In this document: positions 1 through 12,164 of the stretch, one piece after another
Numbering within the stretch: the first letter of the stretch is position 1
How the letters are laid out: each line of letters begins with the position of its first letter
Origin: Sipunculus nudus
Lineage: Eukaryota; Annelida; Sipuncula; Golfingiida; Sipunculidae
DNA: 64,000 nt
NCBI GenBank assembly: GCA_026874595.1
Contig: CM049322.1
Coordinates: 52,791,386-52,855,385 of the forward strand
Direction of reading: 5' to 3'
Program-made: the position numbers and the translations under genes
The notes under the pieces: model-generated
The model's database searches: none
The model's input: the letters and a program-made list of their open reading frames with translations, nothing else
Told to the model about the DNA's origin: nothing

Positions 1-1189
1 AAGCTGTGACTATCAGACCATACACCCGGTAGCTACTACAACATTTTAGTACTAAGGCTGCAGCATCACATTCTACTATCAGCTGACAATAACTTGCCCA
101 ACATACTGTGTACGCTCACAAAGAACTTCACCAAAGTTTAATGACAAAGCCTACTTTATGAATCAACAATGAGAACCAGGGGTTAACCTCAAGCCAAAGC
201 CTTCTGTCCAGTGCCCACTAGACAATAAAAGCACCCAGCATTAACTAATCCCACTACACTGGGCCCTTTATTGTGCTCTATCAACCCAATCAAACAAACA
301 CTCAATTCATCAGATGCGTTAGCCTAGAGTTGTAAAAGAAAAGTAATAGCTATTATTCAATAACTTGGGGTACTATAACCATTACTAGTTCAAATTTCTT
401 TTCTTTTAATAGTAATATTACTCTTACTAACTTTGAAAACCTTTAATATTCTATTTATATTACGCAGTACTTTCACCTCATTTCTTGTTGTAATATGCCA
501 CTGACGTAACTGTTGTAAATACTCAAAAATTAAGACACATGATGAATCACATGGTTAGTCTATCAGATATGTTGTTCTTTACTATTTTTTACATATACCG
601 GTTGTCATTTAATATCTTCACTAAGCTACAGCCACATATTATTCATAAGTTGATATTATATAAATAATTACATAGAGCTGTTATTATTATTGTTATCATT
701 GTTATTATTATATGATTACATATACATGGTTAATATATATTTATATGCTTTATACAATGTCAGTGAGATTTACTTTAATAATATAACTTTTATATATTAA
801 CTTTTATATAACTTTTATGTTGTAGTTTCTGAACATTCCCACCAATATTTTTAATTTGCATAATACAACATTTAGTAAATTGTATATCTTGTCCTGGCTA
901 AGAAATATATGTTTGAGAACCTACGAGACCAGATGTTTCTTCAATGCATACCGTCTACTTAAAGTTAATGCTTTGATATATTCCAACTGTGTATGGCCTG
1001 TTTATATGCCCTACAGCTTGCATTTCGCCTCAGTATTTTGAAATAAATACTATAAAAATATAAGCATAACAGAACATTTTACATAATTTTATTTTGTACT
1101 GGGTGTTTATTAATAAAAATATTTGTTAACTTTCTGAAATATAACTAATTTATTAACATCATTAAACAAGTTTGGTTAAAAAAAGTACT
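1..1189. other. AT-rich stretch, no gene seen
   Basis: Only short ORFs with no recognisable motif; AT-rich with ATT-type low complexity near 680-720. No RNA gene or transposon end was recognised. Confidence 0.6.
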
Positions 1190-1345
1190 AATTTAAGTAC
1201 TCATGGGTACATTCTGAGTAACCGGTACTCGTACTCGAGTACTTTTGAAAAAAGTGCAAAGGTACTCATACTTGTACTCGAGGACTTTTAAAGTACTCAG
1301 TACTCGTACTCGAGTACTTTAAAAGTACTCGGACCCAACTCTGTT
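1190..1345. repeat. GTACTCG-rich transposon fragment (hAT-like end)
   Basis: Dense repeats of GTACTCG, CTCGAGTAC and AAAGTAC in both orientations, ending CCCAACTCTG at about 1342. Read on the minus strand that end is CAGAGTTGGG, which resembles hAT-superfamily termini. Many self-complementary CTCGAGTAC motifs are typical of subterminal transposase-binding repeats. No matching left end or 8-bp target duplication was found, so it is probably truncated. Confidence 0.4.
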
Positions 1346-3201
1346 AAATATACTTATATGAAAAAATAAAACTTAATCAAACACAATTTGTACATTTATA
1401 ATTCAAATCGTATAAATAATAAGCAATTGATAATACTCGATCTCTCATGTTTCAATCAAATGTTTAATGGGACGTTCATAGTGCCACAAAAATCTAGAAT
1501 ATAACAGATAGTGGTTCCCTCTCAGAGCCTTTTCTGGTTCATACATAAATTAATGTAAGGGTAAATAATATTTCTAGAGGGTTTGTAATAAACATTAATT
1601 CTTGTAAATGTTATTTGCAAGAAAATAATTGAATGTGTATAATAACAAACTATTGAACATTCAAGGAGTCAAAGGATATATCCAATCAGCCGGAACCTGG
1701 ATAAAAGAGAAAAAAAGCATGGCCGGCAAGTTGTTCACTACCTACAAATAAATTGTGACCTACAAATAAATTCGTACATTTGCTCTTGTGTTGATATATG
1801 CAGAGACTTTCTATCAGTTCTGAGGAAGGGTATTAAAACTGACAGAGTTACCTTTCCGACTTGCCATGTCAAAACGCCTCACATAAAAAAAGGCCTTCCG
1901 CATTCCCACATGGTAAGGTATGGATTGCTTTGTCGATTTATGTTGTTTCTGGGTTAACGATATCAAGTGAAATGAAATATTTACGACTTAGACTTACGAC
2001 TCACCCTATTTAACTTTATTTTATTTTCAAAGTGCTTTGTCGCTATAAGTAAGATATATGGGTACATATGCACACTAATTGGCAATAATGAATACATTCC
2101 GGGACACTTGGTGGCATATCAGACAGCAGAGTCAAAGCATTATTGATTGATCACGTTAGACTGATTCCGTATATAACAAAATGAACTCTGATAAATTGTA
2201 AGCAGATTCGCTGCAGGTTGGGCACGTTGATTAACCACAATGACCACTGACTGAATAATTAAAGATGTTGATAATTTTCTTACATCAGGTCTATAAAAAG
2301 AAACCATCGTAACCGAGTGAGGCCCAGGATCAATATTTGCAGATCATTGCCTAGAACAGTTCAGACGAGTTTTGGTTTTCGACTGACCATTTCGTCAAAG
2401 GCCACATTGAAAATCAAAAAGACGTTCAAATACGCATAATACCAGAAGCAGCCATGAACTATGGTGAAACAACCAAACATTACAAAGCATTATAAGTAAT
2501 ATTTTTTTTTAAATTTATGTTGTAGAATACTGCTGATTTTAATAACCATAGCCATGTTGTTGTATGCTGCTGATCTCAATAGTCTTGGTTCTTTAAAGAG
2601 CTTTAGGGAACTTTTTTCTCGTTTAGAATACCGGCCGTTTTTCCTTGAAAATAATGAAAAAATGAGTGCCTGAACCAGTGAGATTATTTTAATATGTCAT
2701 CAGTATAATATGAATAAAACTAAATATTTTTACAATTACATTACACTGATTTTTTTTTTATTTTAACCCTTCAGAAAATCAGAACCAATATAGCATAGAT
2801 TTTTTTTTTATTTTGTCACTTTATCTGCATCTTGTAAGCCTTCCTTGTTATATACATCTACATTATCATTTTGAATATCACCATCAATCTCTCGATATTT
2901 CGTTGAGGACTACATTTGAAATGGAGGAAACATTCAGATACTGGTAATAGGAGAAGATGCCATAATCTATGATGAAACGACCAATCGATGTACAGTTTCA
3001 GGAATAATGTAAAAATAATAGAGTATCATAAATTATATGAAAACGTAGAGTATTATTTATAAAAAAAGTAGAGTAATATTAATTATATAAATATAAAACA
3101 TTAAATATTCTATATTAATCGAAAAACTATACGATCCTTCAAAAACATTGTTTATTTTCTAACCCAGCCGGGTTTGTTTGATATTAATGTTCATTAAATG
3201 G

Positions 3202-3203
<2 letters not shown>
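1346..3203. other. No gene seen
   Basis: No ORF with recognisable content. A TATA-like CTATAAAAAG occurs near 2290, but nothing downstream looks like a coding exon. Confidence 0.5.

Positions 3204-3253
<50 letters not shown>
3204..3253. repeat. (TA)n microsatellite
   Basis: About 50 bp of uninterrupted TA dinucleotides. Confidence 0.95.
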
Positions 3254-3257
<4 letters not shown>

Positions 3258-3697
3258 AAAATCGAACTTAAAAGACATTTTTATTGATATGAATTTCTGT
3301 TAAATCCATTATATTCCTGCTAAATTATCGTTGTGACACCACAAAGTAGTGAATAATTGAAATAAAAAAAACATAATTGAAAAGGTGAGATTACCTGTTT
3401 GGTAAATAGCTATGATGACTTTCTGAAATTCCATCAAAGCCCCTGTAAGTTATCACTGTGTCAGAAGTATAGATCCCAGTACAACCTTTTGAGAAAAATT
3501 GTCACATATATAAATTATGTAAACAATTTCTATAAAAAATCATAAAAATTAAAAAAAATTATATTCAGAGATGACAGAAATATTTGTGATATAACTTACA
3601 AAATTCCATTTCGATACTTTACAAACTGCTGACACCCCCCCCCCCTCAAGTGCACTAACCCCGAACTACAACTGAATACTCAGGGCACTGAGAACAA

Positions 3698-4280
3698 TAG
3701 AGGTGCGGACCAGTCCGGTCCCGGTCTGGTCCAGGTAAAGGTGGTACGGTCCTAAGGGTGGACCGGTCCAAGCTGTCTGGTCCACATATTTAAGCATTAT
3801 TAAAAAAAATATGAAAAAAATGTATTTTACAGGTCAGCCACCCCAACGGTTTAATTCAGACTAATTTTTGTGGTCTGCACCCACACCCCCTTTTTTCCGA
3901 ACCTGGGACCTTTTATTTTTAAGTATTCCTGGGTTTGACCCCACCAGTCTCTAAATCCTGGATGTGTTTCTGTATACAGCGTGTTAACAACTAAACAATT
4001 ATGACTACTGTATATGCTCTTCACATGGATTATGTAGTTCGTTGGCTTTGACCAGTTGCTATAATTGGGCTCCATCGGACCATCACCTGCAAACTTTTTT
4101 ACGGACAATGAAACGATTGGCATGGCGATAAGCTCATTAAATTAATTTAGATGGGTGGCCCTGTTCAGACCAGTCTGGTCTGGGAATAAGCAGTCCGGTA
4201 TCTTCTGTTGCCGGTTCGGTCCTGGTCCAACCCAAAATTTGTGGACCAGACCAGTCCAGGCGGTCCGGTCGGCACTTCTA
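3698..4280. mobile_element. Non-autonomous hAT-type element, complete, with 8-bp TSD
   Basis: A 583-bp element bounded by short terminal inverted repeats: the left end reads TAGAGGTGCGGAC and the right end, reverse-complemented, reads TAGAAGTGCCGAC (11 of 13 match). It is flanked on both sides by the exact 8-bp direct repeat GAGAACAA (3690-3697 and 4281-4288), the target-site length of hAT transposons. Subterminal regions carry many GGACCAGTCCGG/GGTCCGGTC motifs in both orientations, plausible transposase-binding repeats. Internal ORFs encode no transposase, so it is non-autonomous. The superfamily call rests on TSD length and terminus style; the family is not identified. Confidence 0.85.
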
Positions 4281-4288
4281 GAGAACAA

Positions 4289-4456
4289 CTGTCAGCATAA
4301 ACAGAAATTCTGATGGGTTGGGTGCATATGTGAACTGAGCATGATGCATAATATCTTCTAATTCTCTATATCTCTCTCATACCATCAGGTTTTCTCTCTT
4401 TCCCACATCAAATCACTTTATCTCTCTCTCATCCATTCACCTTTTTCCAATCTTCT

Positions 4457-4500
<44 letters not shown>

Positions 4501-5445
4501 CATGCAATTATCTTTTCTTTCACTCTTCTAATTCTCTCTCTCCCTTTCACTCTTTCTCTCTCATCTGAACACCTTTTCTTTCACTCTTCAAATTCTCTGT
4601 AATAGTTAATGTTTTCTTTGTTTTTTTCTTATCTTCATGATTTTCATAATTAAAGTTATATATAATAATATACCAGTACTAATAACCTTAAATAGATCCT
4701 GATTTGTCTCCATCCGAAGAAGTTATATCTATTGACTTTTTATATACTTGTTCATAAATCCACCATCCACCTTTATATACTGTGGTATATATGTGATATA
4801 CCTTTTTGTTTGCAAGGGTTTTAATTTCCCGATATTCGCGAAAAAAAAATATTATTATTGGCCAATGGAGAATGCCTTTCTTGTTTAGTGTACCAATACT
4901 TGTATATACTTAAAAAAAATAATTTACATAAATACAGGTATAGGGAAAGCATTCCATTAAATATGACTTATTCTCATTTCAAAATACACACAGGCTTTGC
5001 TTTACCACAGATTTGATATAGGTTCTGATAGGATGGAAAAAATGTAACCCTCGCAAAACATTCAAAATGGAAAAAGCATGAAATTTCAGCCTCGCGAATA
5101 TGAAGCCAACTACAGTATCTGTTTTTACCATGACAGTTCTGTCATGTTGGAAATGGAAGAAAATTATTAAATCTGTGCATTGCTGCATCGAGATTTTAAC
5201 ATAATTATTATATCCCCAAACTATTTATTCATATTTGTACACTGGTGCATTCGACCATATTTCTTTCTTTATATACACAGCTCTATGTATATATAGTTCA
5301 GATATTTGCCCATGCCAATTTTGTTGGGACTTTGTACTTTATTTTACATCTTTCTATTTTTATCTTTGTAAATGTATAATATTCAATAAAATTTTATGAC
5401 TTCCCACCATTTCCTTTATTAACATTGAGAGTTAATAAAGTGGTG
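4289..5445. other. No gene; pyrimidine-rich tract at 4368-4600
   Basis: 4368-4600 is an imperfect TCTC-rich tract with a pure CT core at 4460-4497. The rest is AT-rich with no recognisable coding sequence. A polyadenylation-type AATAAA lies near 5385 on the plus strand, but no coding exon precedes it. Confidence 0.55.
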
Positions 5446-5526
5446 TCAGCTGGTATGGAGTGGGGTTTGAGTTGGTATGGTCAAGGTGTGAATTTTTAAC
5501 TGACTGACTGGAAATGTTGACTCATA

Positions 5527-5856
5527 TTGGCAACTCTGGAAATGCTGTGGAAAGCAACTACATGTACTAGGATCTGGGACCCTAGCATCAAGTGCCTCAT
5601 AAGTATAATTTTGAAGGAAGCTGATAGACACATGCCACCCAAGCCAAGCTGGAGACCGCCACCAAAACCTGTACCGGTTACAGTAGGAAGCTACAGCAAA
5701 CACTCCCCACAAAGCCAGAAGCAGCATACACCCCTACTGCCGATAACAACAGCTGAGACCCAGCCACGCCAATCGAGAGACCTGAACTCAATCGCATTGA
5801 TGACAGAGCTTCGAGATTTGATCACCATTTTATACTTGCAGTTTCTGTCATTTTGA
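5527..5856 (+). other. Unassigned 109-codon ORF
   Basis: I do not recognise this ORF. Its middle is proline/lysine-rich (MPPKPSWRPPPKPVPV) and its end is leucine-rich. The flanks at 5440-5500 and 5925-6000 both carry repeated GAGTTGGTATGG/GGTGTGAGTTG motifs in the same orientation, so the ORF may sit inside an interspersed or tandem repeat. There is no splice context, signal peptide or domain to support a real gene. Chance ORF is the default reading. Confidence 0.15.
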
Positions 5857-6044
5857 CAGTATAACTATAAGCAAGTGTGTTTTTGTCATTAGCCGTGTGA
5901 GATTTTCTACTGGAGTGTACTGGAGTGTGACTTGTCCAGGGTGTGAGTTGGTATGGAGTGAGTTGGTAAGGTGTGAGCTGACAAAGGTGTGAGTTGACCA
6001 GCTTCCGCTGTAATATTATGACAAAAGCCCTGTGAGTCTGTTTT

Positions 6045-6092
6045 TGGAGTTCAGCACTATATAAATGCTATTCATTATTATCATTAATAAAA
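6045..6092 (+). repeat. LINE/SINE-type 3' tail
   Basis: CACTATATAAATGCTATTC followed by ATT/ATC trinucleotide repeats. This resembles the common metazoan retrotransposon tail in which CTATATAAATGCTATT runs into an ATT repeat. Only the tail is recognisable. Confidence 0.4.
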
Positions 6093-7814
6093 TTGTGGAA
6101 GCCTCGTGGCCCATTAATGGTGTCCCTCCACTCAAGCCATGGCTGATATGGTTGACTGGCCAGTGTCGATCAGGGTGAAACTGTGGCTCGATCGAGGTTA
6201 GGGCCAAAATGGTTGCCCGGCGCTGGCGGCAGATAAGGTCAATTTGCGGCCGGCAGTAGAAATCACCCTTTATATATCTTTTAATGCACAAGCTGACCTG
6301 TGAAGGCAATCTACTATAGCTACTCAGAAATGCTTAATTGTGTATTTCAGTTGTGGTCTTGGAGGTGGAAAGCTTGACATGCACAACTGAAACATGTATA
6401 TTTCACTTCAACCAGATGCAACAGATGGCAAAATAGGCCTACCTGTCACACACATTTGTATTATTTCTAGACTGGGGAATGGTTAAATATTTTGCAACAC
6501 CAAATAAGAGATGTACATGAACCACAAGGAAAGTTAATTACAATTAAAGGCAAATACAAATGTTCATGTTAAATCAAATTTAAAAGTAAAATAAGATTTA
6601 AAGATACATTTAGATAAGTCCCAGCAATATATGCATATATTTTGTATGATTAATTCGAAAAAAAAAGAATTTGAAATGTTAAATTCAACCAGGGCATGGC
6701 ATCTTCTAAAATACTCTTTTAAATTACTTTTTTAGTATATCGGAGCGAAAAAAAGCTTTACAATTAAGGGGGACCGATGTGAGAATAATAATACATCTGT
6801 GATAACAAAAAGTTTGGATAAAGTACTTATCTCAATAGCTTTTGCTTATGTAGCAGTTCAGCCACAGTCACAAGGTCACTGTTGTTGTCAGTATTCCAGT
6901 GCATCCCTGAGCGATAATAGGTTTACAAGTTAGTACTACAAGGCGGTGTCATCAGTCATTTCACTCCGCGTCTCCTGTTGAACACAAAAGATACCCCGGA
7001 CCCCTCCTCCTTTAATATAATAAACACCAGTATAAGCAAAATGAAATACGGGAATTTCTCAGGAAATTATAAAGTACCGCCGTTTGTCAGGAAACAACAA
7101 TTTATGCGACTCCTGTTTTGCCTGAGCGGACCAGCAGGCCGAATAAATGCCCCCCACCCCCTTCATGTTTATGTCTTGCAACAATAACCAATATATTTAA
7201 TACATATAAATATAAATATATTATGGTAAATGAAACGAATTACATGTAGCACCTTAATTGTGGCGAAATAGGCCTTTGCAGGTGCCCGATTTTTAGTGTC
7301 ATTACGCTTCACCAGTGGGCGCTACTGTACAGGACCACATATAAGTGTATATATTTGCGAGAAATTTATATCGTATTTTCTTTCGCAAATATAGGATATC
7401 TTCTACAGGAGTGAAGAATATTTGTTAGAAGGTAACATCAGAACTTCCCCGAAAAAATATTGATGAAACCTGTACAATCTTGGAAAAACCACACTGTCGC
7501 CATAATGCCCAAAATAGGACAGTGCAGATTATACATAAGGAAGAATTTCTAAGGCCGAAGCCTCAACAGACTTAACATTAGGTTTCTAATAACATCATAT
7601 ATCCATAGAATGATATTTCATCTTGTTTCTGTATTAATGATAGAGTCACTCGGTGGCTGCTTCTTGCATGTTAGTTCGTTAAAAATTAGGGCGACGCAAA
7701 ATTGTTGCCCTAAGTATGCTGTTGCCTTAATTCCCTATATATGGCCTAAGGTGTTTCCTTAAGTACCACTTTAGGAATATATTTATATATATTTATATAT
7801 ATACATATAATATA
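6093..7814. other. No gene seen
   Basis: Several short ORFs (for example 6978-7187, plus strand) without recognisable motifs or splice context. 6100-6310 is locally GC-richer, which may mark an old repeat. Confidence 0.5.
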
Positions 7815-8700
7815 CAGTGAAACCTCGTTGTGTCGAACTCGGTTGACTCGAATTCCCGCATGTGTCGAAGTCGAACGCGGGGTCCCTGCGATAAATAGTT
7901 AAAACCTTACTAAATAAACTCCGCTTGTGTCGAAGTCTGATGTGTCGAAAAACCGAATGCGTGGAGGTGTTTTGTTGGTCCCCAGCTAACATTTCTATCG
8001 CATAACTCGAAGTCATGATTTGATAACAGTTATGCAGGGCCCGTTAATCATAATTGGGCCGTGATGACCAGTCAGGAACAATTAATAGTAACCAGGCTCT
8101 CACTCATCAAGCGCGATGGCTCTGTCGACTCAAGGTCATGCCGCTTTAATGTTTGTACAACAGTTGTGCATGCTCCAACAATCATAACTACTGCTGCGAT
8201 GACTAGTTACATAATTAATACCGGAAAGGATCTTACTCATCAAACGCGATGGCTGACATACCTAGTTCGTTCTTTATTTGTTTGGCCGATTAGCCACTCA
8301 TGATCATGCCCTTCTTCTCCCGCCGACAAACAAGTATTAATGAGAAGTTATTGATAAACTAAACAAAATCCAATCCTTAACTTTGATGTGTCTAGGATAA
8401 ACATACAGGACTCTATATAAAGGGAGGAAGATGAGATCTATATCAGACTGACTCTTATTAACAATGGAGTACGTTATACTGCTTCACTTTTATATTGTTC
8501 GTGTCCTGTTTGCTATGGCGTCGCGGCCTGCTAAGCGTAAGCTTGATATAAAGACCATTGAGCAGAAGTACGAAGCTGACGTGGATCAATTCTGCTCGTG
8601 CACAGGACATCCCAGACAGTGGACCCATGCTGCATACCAAGGCTAATAACCTCGCAGTCAAGTTAGCGATCGGAGCAATGGGTGGCTGGAATTGAAGATC
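7815..8700 (+). mobile_element. Decayed pogo/Tigger-type DNA transposon
   Basis: It begins with CAGTGAAACCTCG directly after a TA dinucleotide (7813-7814), the classic terminus and target of pogo/Tigger elements. The left end repeats TGTGTCGAA several times between 7830 and 7950. Between 8099 and 8260 a motif around CTCATCAAGCGCGATGGCT occurs twice. Downstream is a transposase N-terminal fragment (separate entry). No matching right terminus was found, so the element appears truncated after about 8700. Confidence 0.65.
8515..8693 (+). pseudogene. Tigger/pogo transposase N-terminus, frameshifted fragment
   Basis: The reading begins MASRPAKRKLDIKTIEQKYEA, of the type seen at the start of the CENP-B-like N-terminal helix-turn-helix of pogo/Tigger transposases. 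Near 8605 the frame shifts by one base: the continuation DSGPMLHTKANNLAVKL, then a GGW motif, matches the second CENP-B-type HTH pattern (SGPxLxxKAxxLAxKL ... GWL). A stop follows the GGWN. The DDE catalytic domain is absent. An in-frame ATG at 8464 gives a 17-residue extension, but 8515 fits the family start better. The fragment is not functional. Confidence 0.65.
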
Positions 8701-10670
8701 AGATTTGTTGAACTGAATATGATCTGAGCCAATCATTTATTGATTTGTGTGCTTTTAAACAAGTACATGTATGTGCTCTTATTTTACTTTCTTCATTTAT
8801 TTAATCCCATTTTTGGTGGTGCTTATGTGTCTTTTTTATTATTAATCAAAATATGTATACAAAACCTGTGTTGTTTATAGATAATAGATAATAGTCGAGT
8901 TTAAAAATCAAAAGTTAACAGTAATTTTGTTGGACATATAAAATTCCTTACAATTCTTACGCATCAAATGGCTTGAAATGAAAACGTTATTTTACGTAAA
9001 AGTAAATTATGACATAGTTTATTTTGTAGTCACTAGAGTTTTATGTAAGACGGCTCACTCTTATTGGGCTGGATCAAGATACATTACAGGGAGATGGCAG
9101 GGTTGCTCGTCAAGTGGTTAGTCGAATTTTTGACTGACACCCCTAAACTAACAAGGGAAAAAGATAAATGGGATATACATGTATACGGATAAAGAAAATG
9201 CATTTTTGTTCTTCTGGTATATATGTCATAACGACTTTGATTTCATCATCTACCTAATGTAAAACCTAAGGTCATGTGAACAATAATTATTATATATCAA
9301 TAGCCTTTGCGGTAATATAATAAAAAAACATGCAACATCCGGAGAGTCTCAGTTGTTAAGAATGGATTGTCGATACTTATATAAAGGATCGCTCGACTCC
9401 AAAATCTATATAACATGGTCATTGTACTTGATTTTAAAGATGTTATATCGCATCTTACCTTATGAATGTTGTTGATTATTAAGTTACTGGTAAATTGTAA
9501 GTGTCAGAGGAAAACATCTTCATCCTAAAGAGGGCAAGGTGGGCGGAAATCAAAATTTTTACTGACAAGAGTCGGCTCTGTGGAAACTCAAAATAGAGTT
9601 GTTTTAACTCGTCGGCTTAAAAATTAGTGTACCAGAGAAAAAAAAAGCAATATCAAAATTGGTTCATTGTTGCATTGTATGCGAACACGTTTCTACAGAA
9701 ATTATTTATTTACATTTACAAATTTATTGTAATGTAAATGTAGGAATGTTTCATATTTCCTATGTTAATATCATTATAATATTATTATTATAATGTGGGG
9801 TCACTACTATTATAATAAGTATACAATTACAGCCATTAATTTAATAGTTGTAAAAGCAGTAGTTACTGCAGTAATATAAGAAGATGTAGTTTCTTTATAC
9901 TTACACGTCTTTTTCCACAAAATATGAAAAATCGAGTTATAACGAACTTTATGTTACATCGCCCATTTTGACTGTCGGCCAAAGAATACCTTTTTCAGTA
10001 CAAAGAGACACCTGTCGGTAAAACTTTACCAAGTGTTCGGGTGCTATAAATTGACAAAGAAAGGTATATTATATTTTAAATGATTACAGTAAAATATCCA
10101 CCGTATTTTCGACAACGATGTTCCAATTAAAGCCTCCGGCTTTGACCTAATGGTGGCTTACATCACCACATTAAGTTTTACTAGTCCAATGGGAAAGCTA
10201 TATTGAAGGGGCACACTTGAGGGTAGGGGAGGGATTCTTTTTTTATTCATCATAGCTATTGATGATTCATTACTAGATACAAAATTGTGTGTTGATTTTT
10301 TTGTAATGAAATTTCTGACATACATTAGAAAAGCCATTTTACAGAAGGTCACATATTCACAAATTTATAAGTAAACCTTATTTGAGTTTGCTTCGGTTTG
10401 CTCTGATTGATTTTCACAAATATTCTGTTTCTCAAATATTTTAAACAGTATGCTGTCCAGGACGTAATGTAATCCAGTTGTATATCTTCAAAGTAGTTGA
10501 TCGGGCTGTTAATTTATGTATTTTGTTCACAGAATATGACCAACAGACAAGCAGAATATCTTGAAGATCGTGCCTGAGGGAACGCTGTGGTCCTTTACTG
10601 ATATCTTGTTCTTGTGGCTCTTGGTGGTGCACTTATGAGCAGATCCTAGTTAATAAACAAGTAGACTCAC
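8701..10670. other. No gene seen
   Basis: AT-rich. Around 9930-9957 a CGAGTTATAACGAAC motif recalls Tc1/pogo-type MITEs, but no termini could be paired. The minus-strand ORF at 10441-10632 has no recognisable motif. Confidence 0.5.
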
Positions 10671-10731
10671 CTGAGCAGCTGGCCCAGCAAACTTGTGGCC
10701 ATTTCTTGTAATGCCCTCGAATGCGTCCGCA
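10671..10731 (-). other. Candidate small cysteine-rich exon
   Basis: On the minus strand a pyrimidine-rich tract ending CCCTTTGAG precedes 61 nt that end at a perfect donor, CTCAG|GTGAGT (donor bases 10670-10665). In frame the exon reads CGRIRGHYKKWPQVCWASCS, with three cysteines in 20 residues, as in small secreted disulfide-rich modules. No family is assigned. No partner exons were found and the acceptor is only moderate, so it may be chance. Confidence 0.2.
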
Positions 10732-12076
10732 CTCAAAGGGTAAGCCAGGGGATAATGCGTTCAAATATCAGGAGAGGATTTCAGTAACAGCCTCAACCCA
10801 GGATGAGCACTCTGTAGGCTAAATGGAAAGGATCACCCACAGCCGAGTATCATTCACAAACGAGTGCGACTATTGCAGATTCCACGGTGTGAGGAACCAG
10901 CAATCTGCTAAGTACATAACTAGGACCTGCGGGTGCGTTTAATGGGCCGGGGTGACACCCGGTTATAAAAAGCTTTTATTAGCTTAAAAACTCGATACTT
11001 AAACATTAAGATTGATACGATTACCGCCACTAAATGTAAGTATTTTAAATTTGTTTTCTTCAAAATGTAGTCTACAGTGATCATTGACAAGTAAATTATT
11101 TGGCATGAGTTACTTGCTCTTTCATATACAAAGCGGTCATCGAATAAAAATATATCCGAATGTGACATCAGCAAATATATATTCAAAAGCCCGGTGCTCT
11201 TCGCTAGCGGTATGCCTGGAAATAATGACAATACGCTGCTGGCCTTTAAATAAGAATTTGTTGGCTATTGCCCCGGCGGAGGTAGAGAAGAAACCAAAAC
11301 TTCCCCCTGTTATCCCCCGAAGCATAACCACTTGAAAATACACACTTTTATTGAACATGACTCAATTACATGGTGCATATGTTCTGCAATGCTCACTATA
11401 CAGTACTCGTATAAAAAAAAATCCGATTGCGAGCTATGTTGTGCGTGAACATCTTTTTGTTATGTTATGCTTGATCAGCTTTTCATTAAGTAAACGTGAG
11501 TACAGAGGTTACTAGTTGTAATTAGTTCATGCTGGGCTGTACCGCACGCGCCGATACTGTCAATACTACAACTGGCAGAGCACTTCCTTTTAGTCCAGGC
11601 TACAGCTGGCACTGAAACAACACAACAGTTCTCCTCAATTCAGGCTAATCCGTTAAACATAAAACATCAGAAATTTGATAACCTGGACTCGTAAGTAATA
11701 ACATCATGGCACTTTATAATAAAATTGTTAAATAAAGTCATGTGGGTTTACCTAGGTTTACCCCCCCCCATACACACATACACACACGCACAACCCATCC
11801 ACCCCCAATTACAAATAAATGAAGAAGCTAAATTATTATCCAATTTCACGAAATTTTTTATGCCATATTCAAAGATTTATACTGTACAAAGATAAGTGAT
11901 AAGTATGAAATATTTACGAGCTCCTGATCGATAGGTTTGCTATAACCAACAAATCCCAAGTTATTTTTTATGACGATACAAGTTTTTTTTCCGTCAAAGA
12001 TTTCAATATTATTGATCGGATGATATACATTATCCCATAATTCTATTGTTTAGTGTTCAACTCATACATCACAAGG
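10732..12076. other. No gene seen
   Basis: Overlapping short ORFs occur on both strands at 10920-11360, none with recognisable domains. A C-run and CA-rich tract lies at 11761-11810. Confidence 0.45.
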
Positions 12077-12156
12077 TCCGTCACGTGATGTGATAGCATG
12101 ATATACTTCCAGACCCTTGCTTTGTACGATACAGTTATACGTTTTTCTTCGACCAG
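12077..12156 (+). other. Possible 5' non-coding first exon ending at a strong donor
   Basis: ACCAG|GTAAGTAT at 12152-12164 is a near-perfect 5' splice site. It lies about 75 bases after a CACGTG E-box palindrome near 12081. No ATG-initiated frame of useful length exists here, so any exon would be untranslated. The next strong same-strand acceptor in front of a real CDS is TTTGCAG at 14637-14643, just upstream of the LicD CDS, giving a 2,487-bp intron. The link to LicD is inference; the start coordinate is arbitrary. Confidence 0.3.
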
Positions 12157-12164
12157 GTAAGTAT

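Noticed and set aside
3851-4123. 90-codon minus-strand ORF
   Set aside because: Lies inside the hAT MITE and shows no transposase features.
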